Origin: CALZJC01 sp041574955
GTDB taxonomy: Bacteria; Acidobacteriota; Thermoanaerobaculia; Multivoradales; JAHEKO01
Direction of reading: 5' to 3'
DNA: 42,095 nt
NCBI GenBank assembly: GCA_041574955.1
Contig: JBFGNS010000015.1
Span: 1 to 42,095 of the forward strand
Made by a program: the position numbers and the translations under genes
Shown: in pieces, positions 26,025-33,277 of the stretch
How positions within the stretch are numbered: position 1 is the stretch's first letter
Layout of the letters: each line of letters begins with the position of its first letter
The notes under the pieces: model-generated
Database searches by the model: none
What the model was told of the DNA's origin: nothing
The model's input: only the letters and a program-made list of their open reading frames with translations

Positions 26025-27311
26025 ATGTCCCCAGCTTCGCTTCCCTGGCTGCAGATCGGCCTGCTGGGCGTCGAGGCTGCCGCCATCGCCGCGGTGCTGC
26101 TCGGCCTGTTCCGGCTGCGCCGAGTCACCGGCCTGTCACCGCTCTACATCACCGTCGGCGCGCTGCAGCAGCTCCAGGTTCTGCTGGCGGTGTCGATCTA
26201 CGTCGAGATCCGCTCGGGGCTGCTGATCAGTCCCGGCTCGGCGGTGCTGTTCCCGGCCTCGCTGTTCGTGATGCTGCTGGTCTACCTGCGTCACGACGCC
26301 AGCGAGGCGAGGCGGCTGGTCTACGGATTGGTGCTGGCCAACCTGGCGCTGGCCGGGCTGTCCTGGCTGGTCTCGCTCCACCTCGGCGCCGACGGCACGG
26401 TCAACTTCCTGGCGCTCCCCCGCGAGCTGTTCGTCCAAAACCTGCGCGTGCTGCTGGTCGGGACGTCGGTGCTCTTGGCCGACGTGATGCTGGTGATCGT
26501 CGCCTACGAGTTCTTCGCGCGGTGGCTCGGGCGATCGCTGTTCCTGACCGTGCTGGCGGCGATGCTGGGAGTGCTGGCGTTCGACACCGTCCTGTTCTCG
26601 CTCGGCGCCTTCTGGGGCCGCCCCGAGCTGAGCGCCATCCTGGTCTCGGGCCTGGTCGGAAAGTCGGCGATGGCGGTTCCGTATTCGCTGCTGCTGGCTC
26701 TCTACCTGCGCCGCTCAGACCGGCACGGCCGATCTCGGCGCGACTGGAGCCGGGCCGGAGAGCGGTTCGATCTGTTTCGCCATCTCTCCTACCGGCAGCG
26801 CTTCGAGGAGGCCCGTGAGCTGGCGCTGCGCGATCCCCTGACCGGACTGCACAACCGGCGCTACTTCGAGGAGCTGCTGCCGGTGACGCTCGAGCGCGCC
26901 GCCCGGTCGGGCAGCAGCGCAGGCTTGCTGGTGATCGACATCGACCGGTTCAAGAGCATCAACGATCAGCTCGGGCATCCGGCCGGCGACGCCGTGCTGC
27001 GCCACGTGGCGGGCGTGCTGCGCGGCGCCGTGCGCTCCGAGGACCTGGTCTGCCGCTACGGCGGCGACGAGCTCGTCGTGCTGCTGCCCGCCGTCGACCC
27101 GCCCGGCGCGGCGGCCATCGAGCAGCGCATCCGCGACCTGCTGGCCAGCTCACCGGCCCCGCCGGGCGGTATCGAGGTCACCCTGAGCATCGGCTGCGCT
27201 CTCTATCCGTCCGACGCCGCGACCGCCGAACAGCTTCTGGCGACGGCCGATGGCCGGCTGTACGCCGGCCGCCGGCAGCGCCGCCCGGGAGAACCCGCCG
27301 CGGTAGGCTAG
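26025..27311 (+). CDS. Membrane diguanylate cyclase (GGDEF)
   Basis: 428 residues. The N-terminal half has about seven membrane helices (residues 8-235) and ends VPYSLLLALYLRRSD. A short linker helix leads to the GGDEF domain: DPLTGLHNRRYFEELL (about 266-281), IDIDRFKSINDQLGHPAGD, and active-site GGDEL (346-350), all catalytic residues present. It should make cyclic di-GMP from GTP in response to a membrane signal. The AFDTVLFSLGAF and GLVGKSAMAVPYSL stretches recall the VUT vitamin-uptake transporter family, so the sensor may derive from a transporter; this is tentative. No inhibitory-site RxxD is obvious just before GGDEL. Confidence 0.92.
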   Translation: MSPASLPWLQIGLLGVEAAAIAAVLLGLFRLRRVTGLSPLYITVGALQQLQVLLAVSIYVEIRSGLLISPGSAVLFPASLFVMLLVYLRHDASEARRLVYGLVLANLALAGLSWLVSLHLGADGTVNFLALPRELFVQNLRVLLVGTSVLLADVMLVIVAYEFFARWLGRSLFLTVLAAMLGVLAFDTVLFSLGAFWGRPELSAILVSGLVGKSAMAVPYSLLLALYLRRSDRHGRSRRDWSRAGERFDLFRHLSYRQRFEEARELALRDPLTGLHNRRYFEELLPVTLERAARSGSSAGLLVIDIDRFKSINDQLGHPAGDAVLRHVAGVLRGAVRSEDLVCRYGGDELVVLLPAVDPPGAAAIEQRIRDLLASSPAPPGGIEVTLSIGCALYPSDAATAEQLLATADGRLYAGRRQRRPGEPAAVG

Positions 27312-27319
27312 GCCGCTGT

Positions 27320-27341
27320 CGCGCGGCGGTCCTGCCGCGCG
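27320..27341. terminator. GC-rich hairpin between cyclase and MscS genes
   Basis: CGCGCGGC (27320-27327) and GCCGCGCG (27334-27341) form a perfect 8-bp stem with a 6-base loop, just after the cyclase stop. No T-tract follows, so it may be a terminator of the GC-rich type or an mRNA stability element. Confidence 0.35.
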
Positions 27342-27352
27342 CGGCCGGCGCG

Positions 27353-28432
27353 ATGGAAACCTGGCTCGACAACCTGGCGGCGCTCGCGGGCGACGACCCG
27401 CGCCTCCAGGCCGTGGCGATCATCGCCGGCACCCTGGTGCTGGCCAAGCTGACCGACCTGGTGATGAGCCGCAGTCTGGCCGGCTGGGCCAGGCGCACGC
27501 GCACCGACCTGGACGACAGGTTCATCGCCCTCGTCCACCGGCCGATCTTCCTCAGCGTGCTGTTCTTCGGCCTGTGGCTGGCGAGCGGGCGGCTGGATCT
27601 GCCGGCCCGGCTCGCCGAGCTGATCCTGCGGGTGCTCAAGACCCTGGCGCTGCTGGTCTGGCTGATCTTCCTGCTGCGCTCGTCGAGCCTGCTGATCGAC
27701 CTGCTCGAGCGGTTCGAGAGCCGTTCGCGCCTGATCGACCGGCGCACCCTGTCGCTGCTCGACAACCTGGCCAAGGTGCTCATAGTGGGAGGCGGGATCT
27801 ACTTCCTGTTCCTCGCCTGGGGCATCGACGTCGGCGCCCTGCTGGTCACCGGCGGCGTGCTGGGGGTGGCCATCGGCTTCGCCGCCAAGGACACCCTCGC
27901 CAACCTGTTCGCCGGCATCTTCATCCTCGCCGACGCGCCGTACAAGGTGGGCGATTACATCGTGCTGGGCACCGGCGAGCGCGGCGAGGTGACGCAGGTC
28001 GGCCTGCGCAGCACCCGCCTGCTGACCCGCGACGACGTCGAGGTCACCGTGCCCAACGCGGTCATCGCCAACGCCAAGATCGTCAACGAAAGCGGCGGTC
28101 CCTGGCTCAAGGAGCGGGTGCGGGTGCAGGTCGGCGTTGCCTACGGCAGCGACGTGGACCGCGTGCGAGCGCTGCTGCTCGAGGTGGCGGCCGACAATCC
28201 GGCGGTCGAGCCCGACCCCGAGCCGCGCGTCAGGTTCCGCTCGTTCGGCGACTCGGGGCTGCAGTTCGAGCTGCTGACCTGGGTCAAGGAGCCGGTGCTG
28301 CGCGGCCGGGTGCTCGACGCACTCAACACCGCGGTGTACAAGAGCTTCAACGCCGCCGGCATCGAGATCCCCTACCCCAAGCGCGACGTCTACCTGCGCG
28401 GCGGCGAGACGGCGCCGGCCGACTCGGGCTAG
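27353..28432 (+). CDS. MscS-family mechanosensitive channel
   Basis: 359 residues. Four to five membrane helices fill the first 185 residues. The pore-lining helix and beta domain are recognisable: VTGGVLGVAIGFAAKDTLAN, then FAGIFILADAPYKVGDYI and LRSTRLLTRDDVEVTVPNAV. The C-terminal alpha/beta domain contains VQVGVAYGSDVDRV and ends IEIPYPKRDVYL. Such channels open under membrane tension to release solutes in hypo-osmotic shock. It precedes the hydrolase gene by 6 bases, so the two are probably co-transcribed. Confidence 0.94.
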   Translation: METWLDNLAALAGDDPRLQAVAIIAGTLVLAKLTDLVMSRSLAGWARRTRTDLDDRFIALVHRPIFLSVLFFGLWLASGRLDLPARLAELILRVLKTLALLVWLIFLLRSSSLLIDLLERFESRSRLIDRRTLSLLDNLAKVLIVGGGIYFLFLAWGIDVGALLVTGGVLGVAIGFAAKDTLANLFAGIFILADAPYKVGDYIVLGTGERGEVTQVGLRSTRLLTRDDVEVTVPNAVIANAKIVNESGGPWLKERVRVQVGVAYGSDVDRVRALLLEVAADNPAVEPDPEPRVRFRSFGDSGLQFELLTWVKEPVLRGRVLDALNTAVYKSFNAAGIEIPYPKRDVYLRGGETAPADSG

Positions 28433-28438
28433 AGGGAG

Positions 28439-29113
28439 ATGGCCGGCGCGACAGAGCTGGCCATCGCGGTGCCGCGCGCCGGCGTGACGGTCTCGGCACT
28501 GCTCGATCGGCCGGCCGGCGCGCTGGCGCTGCTGGCTCTGGCGCACGGCGCCGGTGCCGGCATGCGCCATCCGTTTCTCGAGCGGCTGAGCGCCGCCCTG
28601 GCCGCCCGACGCATCGCGGTGCTGCGCTACCAGTTCCCCTACCTCGAGAGCGGCCGCCGGCGGCCCGACCCGACTGCGACCCTCGAGGCCACGGTACGCG
28701 CGGCGGTCGCCACCGCTTCCGAGCTGGCCTCCGATCTGCCGCTAGCCGCCGGCGGCAAGTCGATGGGCGGCCGGATGAGCTCGCGGGCGGCGGCCGGCGG
28801 CGGCCTCGAACCGGTTCGCGGCCTGGTGTTCTTCGGCTTCCCGCTCCACCCGGCCGGCCGGCCCGGCACGGCGCGCGCCGACCACCTCACGCGGGTGAGC
28901 CAGCCGATGCTGTGCCTGAGCGGCGACCGGGATCGGTTGGCCGAGTTGGAGCTGCTGCGCCCCGTCTGCCGTCGGCTCGGCGACCGCACGACGCTGCGGG
29001 TCGTCGCCGGCGCCGACCACGGCTTCCACGTCCTCAAGCGCTCGGGCCGCACCGACGACCAGGTGCTGGAGGAGCTGGCCGCCACGGCGGCCGACTGGAT
29101 CCGCGGGCTGTAG
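28439..29113 (+). CDS. Alpha/beta hydrolase, KANL3/TEX30-like family
   Basis: 224 residues. The N-terminal LALAHGAGAGMRHPF supplies the oxyanion loop, the nucleophile elbow is GGKSMGGRM, the acid is probably in LSGDRDRLAE, and the His is in ADHGFHVLKRSG. The catalytic triad is therefore complete. LRYQFPYLE and FFGFPLHPAG are typical of the KANL3/TEX30 (dienelactone hydrolase-related) group. Substrates of bacterial members are unknown. Confidence 0.88.
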   Translation: MAGATELAIAVPRAGVTVSALLDRPAGALALLALAHGAGAGMRHPFLERLSAALAARRIAVLRYQFPYLESGRRRPDPTATLEATVRAAVATASELASDLPLAAGGKSMGGRMSSRAAAGGGLEPVRGLVFFGFPLHPAGRPGTARADHLTRVSQPMLCLSGDRDRLAELELLRPVCRRLGDRTTLRVVAGADHGFHVLKRSGRTDDQVLEELAATAADWIRGL

Positions 29114-29140
29114 ACCGCCGCCGCTGCCGCCCTTCTCCCG

Positions 29141-29146
29141 TACAAT
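29141..29146 (+). promoter_or_regulatory. -10 element TACAAT for a leaderless transcript
   Basis: TACAAT (5 of 6 to TATAAT) lies exactly 7 bases before the GTG at 29154, so the predicted transcription start is the first base of the start codon. No Shine-Dalgarno sequence is present between them. Confidence 0.55.
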
Positions 29147-29153
29147 CCGCGCC

Positions 29154-29642
29154 GTGACTGACCGCCCGCGCAAGAAGAGGCGCCGCCTGCCGGTGATCGG
29201 CTGGCGGGAGTGGCTGGCGCTGCCCGAGCTGGGCATCGACCGCATCAAGGCCAAGGTCGACACCGGCGCGCGCTCGTCGGCGCTGCACGCCGTCGACCTC
29301 GAGCCCCTGGTCCGCGACGGCAGCCCCTGGATCCGCTTCCGGGTGCACCCCGTGCAGCGCAGCAGCCGGCCCGAGATCACCTCCGAGGCGCCGCTGGCCG
29401 ACGAACGGCTGGTGCGCTCGTCGAGCGGGCGCGCCAGCCTGCGGCCGGTCATCCGCACCGCGGTGACACTCGGCACCGCCAGCTGGCCGATCGAGATCAC
29501 CCTGGTCAACCGCGACGTCATGGGCTTCCGGATGCTGCTGGGACGCTCGGCGGTACGCCGCCGCTTCCTGGTCGACAGCGGCCGCTCGTTTCTCGGCGAC
29601 CGGCCGCGCCGGGCCGACACCCACAAGGAGAACCAACCATGA
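29154..29642 (+). CDS. RimK-associated retropepsin-like protease (ATP-dependent zinc protease family)
   Basis: 162 residues from GTG 29154. The core motif IKAKVDTGARSSALHAVD is an aspartic-protease-like D-T-G-A site, and VMGFRMLLGRSAVRR is the second conserved block. The family is annotated as ATP-dependent zinc protease although the fold is retropepsin-like; members are repeatedly found beside RimK, and RimB of Pseudomonas is a related partner reported to trim glutamate tails. The stop overlaps the RimK start (ATGA). The basic N-terminus (RPRKKRRR) is noteworthy. Confidence 0.9.
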   Translation: MTDRPRKKRRRLPVIGWREWLALPELGIDRIKAKVDTGARSSALHAVDLEPLVRDGSPWIRFRVHPVQRSSRPEITSEAPLADERLVRSSSGRASLRPVIRTAVTLGTASWPIEITLVNRDVMGFRMLLGRSAVRRRFLVDSGRSFLGDRPRRADTHKENQP

Positions 29643-30541
29643 AGATCGGCATCCTGTCGCGCCGCAGCTCGCTCTACTCGACCCGCCGGCTCAAGGAGGC
29701 GGCGATCGAGCGCGAACACAAGGCGGAGGTGATCGACTACCTGCGCTGCTACATGAACATCACCTCACGCCAGCCACAGGTGCTCTACGGCGACCGCTCG
29801 CTCGACTACGACGCGGTGATCCCGCGCATCGGCGCCAGCTACACCTTCTACGGCACCGCGGTTGTGCGGCAGTTCGAGATGATGGGCGTATTCCCGGCCA
29901 ACGAATCGCAGGCGATCAGCCGCTCGCGCGACAAGCTGCGCTCGCTGCAGCTGCTGTCGCGCGAGGGCATCGGGCTGCCGGTGACCGGCTTCGCCCACTC
30001 GACCAAGGACATCGACGGCCTGCTCGGCATCGTCGGCGGCGCGCCGCTGGTGATCAAGCTGCTCGAAGGCACCCAGGGGGTCGGCGTCGTGCTGGCCGAG
30101 ACCCGCAAGGCGGCCGAGTCGGTGATCGGCGCCTTCCGCCAGCTCGACGCCAACATCCTCGTCCAGCAGTTCATCAAGGAGGCCGGCGGCGCCGACATCC
30201 GCGCCTTCGTGGTCGGCAAGCGGGTGGTGGCGGCGATGAAACGTCAGGCGGCACCCGGCGAGTTCCGCTCCAACCTGCACCGCGGCGGCACCGCCGAGAA
30301 GATCAAGCTCACCCCCGAGGAGCGCGCCACCGCGGTCGCCGCCGCGCGCACCCTGGGTCTCAAGGTGGCCGGCGTCGACATGCTGCGCTCGGAGCGGGGA
30401 CCGATGGTGATCGAGGTCAACTCGTCGCCGGGGCTGGAAGGCATCGAGAAGTACACCGGCGTCAACGTCGCCGGCTCGATCATCGAGTTTCTCGAGAAGC
30501 ACGCCCGGCGCGGCTCGACGCGGGACCGCATCCGTGGTTGA
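29639..30541 (+). CDS. rimK: RimK-type ATP-grasp glutamate ligase
   Basis: 300 residues from ATG 29639, with AAGGAGA about 8 bases upstream. The N-terminal lobe contains IPRIGASYTFYGTAVVRQFE, and the ATP-grasp core has FAHSTKDI, PLVIKLLEGTQGVGVVL, ILVQQFIKEAGGADIRAFV, and the metal/ATP site MVIEVNSSPGLEGIEK. This matches RimK, which adds glutamates to the C-terminus of ribosomal protein S6 and can make poly-alpha-glutamate. Length equals E. coli RimK. Two neighbouring hydrolases could process or reverse the modification. Confidence 0.95.
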   Translation: MKIGILSRRSSLYSTRRLKEAAIEREHKAEVIDYLRCYMNITSRQPQVLYGDRSLDYDAVIPRIGASYTFYGTAVVRQFEMMGVFPANESQAISRSRDKLRSLQLLSREGIGLPVTGFAHSTKDIDGLLGIVGGAPLVIKLLEGTQGVGVVLAETRKAAESVIGAFRQLDANILVQQFIKEAGGADIRAFVVGKRVVAAMKRQAAPGEFRSNLHRGGTAEKIKLTPEERATAVAAARTLGLKVAGVDMLRSERGPMVIEVNSSPGLEGIEKYTGVNVAGSIIEFLEKHARRGSTRDRIRG

Positions 30542-31508
30542 GCCGTTCGAGCTCGGTAGCAGGACGATCGAGGCCGGCAGCCGTGAGCTGCTCGAGCTGC
30601 CGGTGGCGAGGCTTCCCACCGGCAGCATGCTGGCGCTGCCGGTGACGGTGCTGCACGGCGTGCGCCCCGGACCGGTCGTGGGGCTGAGCGCCGCGCTCCA
30701 CGGCGACGAGCTCAACGGCCTCGAGATCATTCGCCGCGTGCTGCTCAAGCTCGATCCGCTCGATCTCGCCGGCACGGTCGTCGCGGTGCCGATCGTCAAC
30801 GTCTTCGGCTTCATCCACCAGACCCGCTACCTGCCCGACCGGCGCGATCTCAACCGCTCGTTTCCGGGCTCGCCCAAGGGCTCGCTCGCCTCCCGGCTGG
30901 CGCACCAGTTCCTCAACCAGGTGGTGGCGCGCTGCCAGTACGGGCTCGACTTCCACACCGGCTCGCGCCACCGCACCAACCTGGCCCAGATCCGCACCGA
31001 CCTGCGAGACCCGGAGCTGCGGCGGCTGGCCGAGGCGTTCGCCGCGCCGCTGCGCTTCCGCGCCCCGACCATCCGCGGCTCGCTACGCGCCGAGGCCGGC
31101 AAGCTGGGCGTCAAGCTGCTGCTGTTCGAGGGCGGCGAGCCGATGCGCTTCAACCGGCGCGCCATCCGCAGCGGCGTGCGCGGCAGCCTGCGCGCGCTGG
31201 CCGCGCTCGGCCTCTGGCCGGGTGAGCCGCCGCCGATCGACGGCGAGGCCGTGGAGTTGGACAAGACCAGCTGGCTGCGCGCCGCCCGCAGCGGCGTCTT
31301 CTATCTCGACGTGGCGCTCGGCGAGCGCGTCGCGCGGCGCCAGATTGTCGGCATCGTCGCCGACCCCATCACCGGCTCCGAGCGCCCGATCCGCGCCCCC
31401 TGGCCGGGCGTCGTCGTCGGCCACACCAACAACCCGCTGGTCTACCGCGGCGACGCGGTGGTGCACCTGGGGCGGGTAACGGGCAGCGCGGCGCCGGAGC
31501 GGCGGTAG
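30534..31508 (+). CDS. Succinylglutamate desuccinylase/aspartoacylase-like metallohydrolase
   Basis: 324 residues from GTG 30534, overlapping RimK by 8 bases. Zinc-site motifs of the M14-like AstE/AspA family are visible: ALHGDELNGLE (His and Glu ligands), RDLNRSFPG (substrate Arg), and LDFHTGSRHRTN (third ligand His), with the catalytic Glu in LLLFEGGEP. Homologs cluster with RimK and its retropepsin-like partner in many bacteria. It may cleave an N-acyl or glutamyl amide bond related to RimK products, but its substrate is unknown; it is not a dedicated arginine-catabolism gene here because no ast genes are nearby. Confidence 0.9.
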   Translation: MVEPFELGSRTIEAGSRELLELPVARLPTGSMLALPVTVLHGVRPGPVVGLSAALHGDELNGLEIIRRVLLKLDPLDLAGTVVAVPIVNVFGFIHQTRYLPDRRDLNRSFPGSPKGSLASRLAHQFLNQVVARCQYGLDFHTGSRHRTNLAQIRTDLRDPELRRLAEAFAAPLRFRAPTIRGSLRAEAGKLGVKLLLFEGGEPMRFNRRAIRSGVRGSLRALAALGLWPGEPPPIDGEAVELDKTSWLRAARSGVFYLDVALGERVARRQIVGIVADPITGSERPIRAPWPGVVVGHTNNPLVYRGDAVVHLGRVTGSAAPERR

Positions 31509-31521
31509 CCCCGGCAGGGGC
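31508..31521. terminator. Small hairpin after the RimK operon
   Basis: GCCCC-GGCA-GGGGC forms a 5-bp stem directly at the stop codon, in the 61-base gap between convergent genes. There is no T-tract, so termination activity is uncertain. Confidence 0.3.
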
Positions 31522-31569
31522 GACCACCCGCCTTCGCGGCCTCCGCGTCGCTCCGCACGCGGCCCGTAC

Positions 31570-32304
31570 CTACAGAGCCGCGAGCGCCCGGCCGATGTAG
31601 GCCATCATCTCGGCCGGCGGCACGGCATCGCCGTGCTCGCGCTCGAGCCGCGGCCGCTCGTGCTGCCAGACCTCGCCCAGCGAGGCCGTCATCGCCGGGT
31701 CGCGCTGGGTGAACGCCTCGACCAGGGCCTGCCAGCGGCGCGCCAGGGCGAGCACCGGCTCGGCATCCGGCTCGCTGCCCTTCTCCATCTCGGCCTTCAC
31801 CTCGGCGATGAGCTCGCGCCAGTCGCGCTGCGCCTTCTCGAGGGCTTCGGGGCCGAGGGCGTCGCGGCGACGCTCCAGCTCGGCCAGCTGCTCGGGGGTG
31901 TAGTGCTTGTCGAACATCGTGGTCTCCTTGATCGTGTGCAGGAGCTGGTCGAGCGTCGCGGTGGCGCCGGCCGTCAGCCGCGCGCGCAGCGCCGCGAGCA
32001 GCTCGCGCAGCCGGTGCTGTGCCGCGAGCGCCTCGTCCAGACGAGCGATGTGGAGGTCGAGCGTCCGCTCGAGCGAGAACTCGGGGTTGCCGAGGAACTC
32101 CTTGACCTCCTCGAGCGTGAAGCCGAGCTGCACCAGCGAGCGGATCTGCTGCAGCCGCGCCACCTCGTCCAGCCCGAACAGACGGTGCCCGGCGGCGGTC
32201 CGCCGGGCGGGCGTCAGCAGGCCGATCTCCTCGTAGTAGTGGAGCGTGCGCACCGAGACCCCGCTCTCCCTGGCGACCTCGCCGACTTTGAGCTCCCTGT
32301 CCAT
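31570..32304 (-). CDS. MerR-family regulator, TipAL type
   Basis: 244 residues. The MerR DNA-binding domain is complete: LKVGEVARESGVSVRTLHYY, LTPARRTAAGHRLF and LVQLGFTLEEVKEFL, followed by a dimerisation coiled coil. The C-terminal half (HYTPEQLAELERRRDALGPE through MMAYIGRALAA) is the TipAS drug-binding domain. TipAL proteins activate promoters when TipAS traps an antibiotic or other ligand. ATG 32304 has GAGGAGA 8 bases upstream. A MerR-type promoter lies just upstream, so it is autoregulated and may also act on the neighbouring dienelactone hydrolase. Confidence 0.94.
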   Translation of the reverse strand: MDRELKVGEVARESGVSVRTLHYYEEIGLLTPARRTAAGHRLFGLDEVARLQQIRSLVQLGFTLEEVKEFLGNPEFSLERTLDLHIARLDEALAAQHRLRELLAALRARLTAGATATLDQLLHTIKETTMFDKHYTPEQLAELERRRDALGPEALEKAQRDWRELIAEVKAEMEKGSEPDAEPVLALARRWQALVEAFTQRDPAMTASLGEVWQHERPRLEREHGDAVPPAEMMAYIGRALAAL

Positions 32305-32352
32305 GACCCGGTCTCCTCTTGCCGCCGCCCCGTGGAGCCCGGCGGCAGCGAC

Positions 32353-32383
32353 AGCCTAGACCCTCACGTTACGTGAGGTGCAA
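32353..32383 (-). promoter_or_regulatory. MerR-type promoter with 19-bp spacer and palindromic operator
   Basis: On the minus strand TTGCAC (32383-32378) and TAGGCT (32358-32353) are 19 bases apart, the long spacer that MerR regulators untwist. The spacer holds CCTCACG-TTA-CGTGAGG (32362-32378), a perfect dyad with 7-bp arms. It lies about 50 bases before the regulator's own ATG. Confidence 0.75.
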
Positions 32384-32406
32384 GAGCCTGGAAAAGCGCC
32401 CCCACG

Positions 32407-33204
32407 CTAGGCCCCGAGCTTCTCCTTGAAGTACGCCAGGACCGACTGCAGGGCTTCGAACGTCGGCTCGCCCTGCCGGTCGACGAAGTGGAGGGTCAGC
32501 ACTGAGTGCCCCCGGCCGGGCAGCACCGTCAGGCGGATGCGCTCGGCGTCGTCGTTGAAGCGGCGCGCCAGGGTCTTGAACTTCTTGGCGCTGCAGAGGC
32601 GGTCGCCGGCGAAGCGCAGGCCGAGCATCGGGCCGAGGAGGTCGAGCCGGCGGCGGGCTCGAGCCGTCTCCTCCTCGCTCATGTGGAGTGCGCCGGGGCC
32701 GAGCATCGGCATCGAAGGCTGCGAAGCCACCGCCGCCAGCACGCTGTCGTCCGCCATCAGTGAGATGGCGAAGTTGCCCGTCAGACACATCCCGATCACG
32801 CCCACGCCGGGGACGCCTTGCCGCCGGCGCACGCTGCGGCACAGCTCGCGCAGCCAGTCCACGATGGGGCTCGACCGGTTGCGCTCGAACAGGTGGAACT
32901 CGCGCCGCATGCACAGCACCCGCACCGGGTTGCCGAGCATCGAAACGCGTCCGAGCGGGCCGAACAGGTGGGGCAGGACCACCCGGTGCCCGGCCTCGAC
33001 CAGCCGGTCGGCCAGACGCAGCGTCTCCGGCCCGATTCCGGGCAGCTCCTGGATCACGACCACGGGCGGACCCGCGCCCCGTTCGTAGACGTCGTGGGTG
33101 ACCGAGCGGCCGCCCCGGATCGGGGCCGTGAAAGACCGCACCTCGTAGCCCTCCATCACGCCGGCCCCGGCTCGGGGCTGGCCGCTGGCGTGCTCATCCG
33201 GCAT
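32407..33204 (-). CDS. Dienelactone hydrolase-family protein
   Basis: 265 residues from ATG 33204; an alternative ATG at 33156 would remove 16 poorly structured residues. PPVVVIQELPGIGPET carries the oxyanion/Glu region, the nucleophile elbow is GVIGMCLTGNFA with cysteine in place of serine (as in dienelactone hydrolase), and the C-terminal LTVLPGRGHSVLTLHF gives the His. Dienelactone hydrolase opens lactones in chlorocatechol breakdown, but most family members have other or unknown substrates. It lies upstream of, and in the same direction as, the MerR gene, whose promoter starts just after its stop codon. Confidence 0.87.
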   Translation of the reverse strand: MPDEHASGQPRAGAGVMEGYEVRSFTAPIRGGRSVTHDVYERGAGPPVVVIQELPGIGPETLRLADRLVEAGHRVVLPHLFGPLGRVSMLGNPVRVLCMRREFHLFERNRSSPIVDWLRELCRSVRRRQGVPGVGVIGMCLTGNFAISLMADDSVLAAVASQPSMPMLGPGALHMSEEETARARRRLDLLGPMLGLRFAGDRLCSAKKFKTLARRFNDDAERIRLTVLPGRGHSVLTLHFVDRQGEPTFEALQSVLAYFKEKLGA

Positions 33205-33277
33205 CAGCGGCGACGATCCCGGTATTGCTCCACCGTCCGCTGCACCTCGTCTCCGCGTCTTGCTCGAGGCGACACCG

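Noticed and set aside
25886..26128. N-terminal extension of BlaI
   Set aside because: Contains the promoter and dyad operator; BlaI homologs begin at the ATG at 25885.
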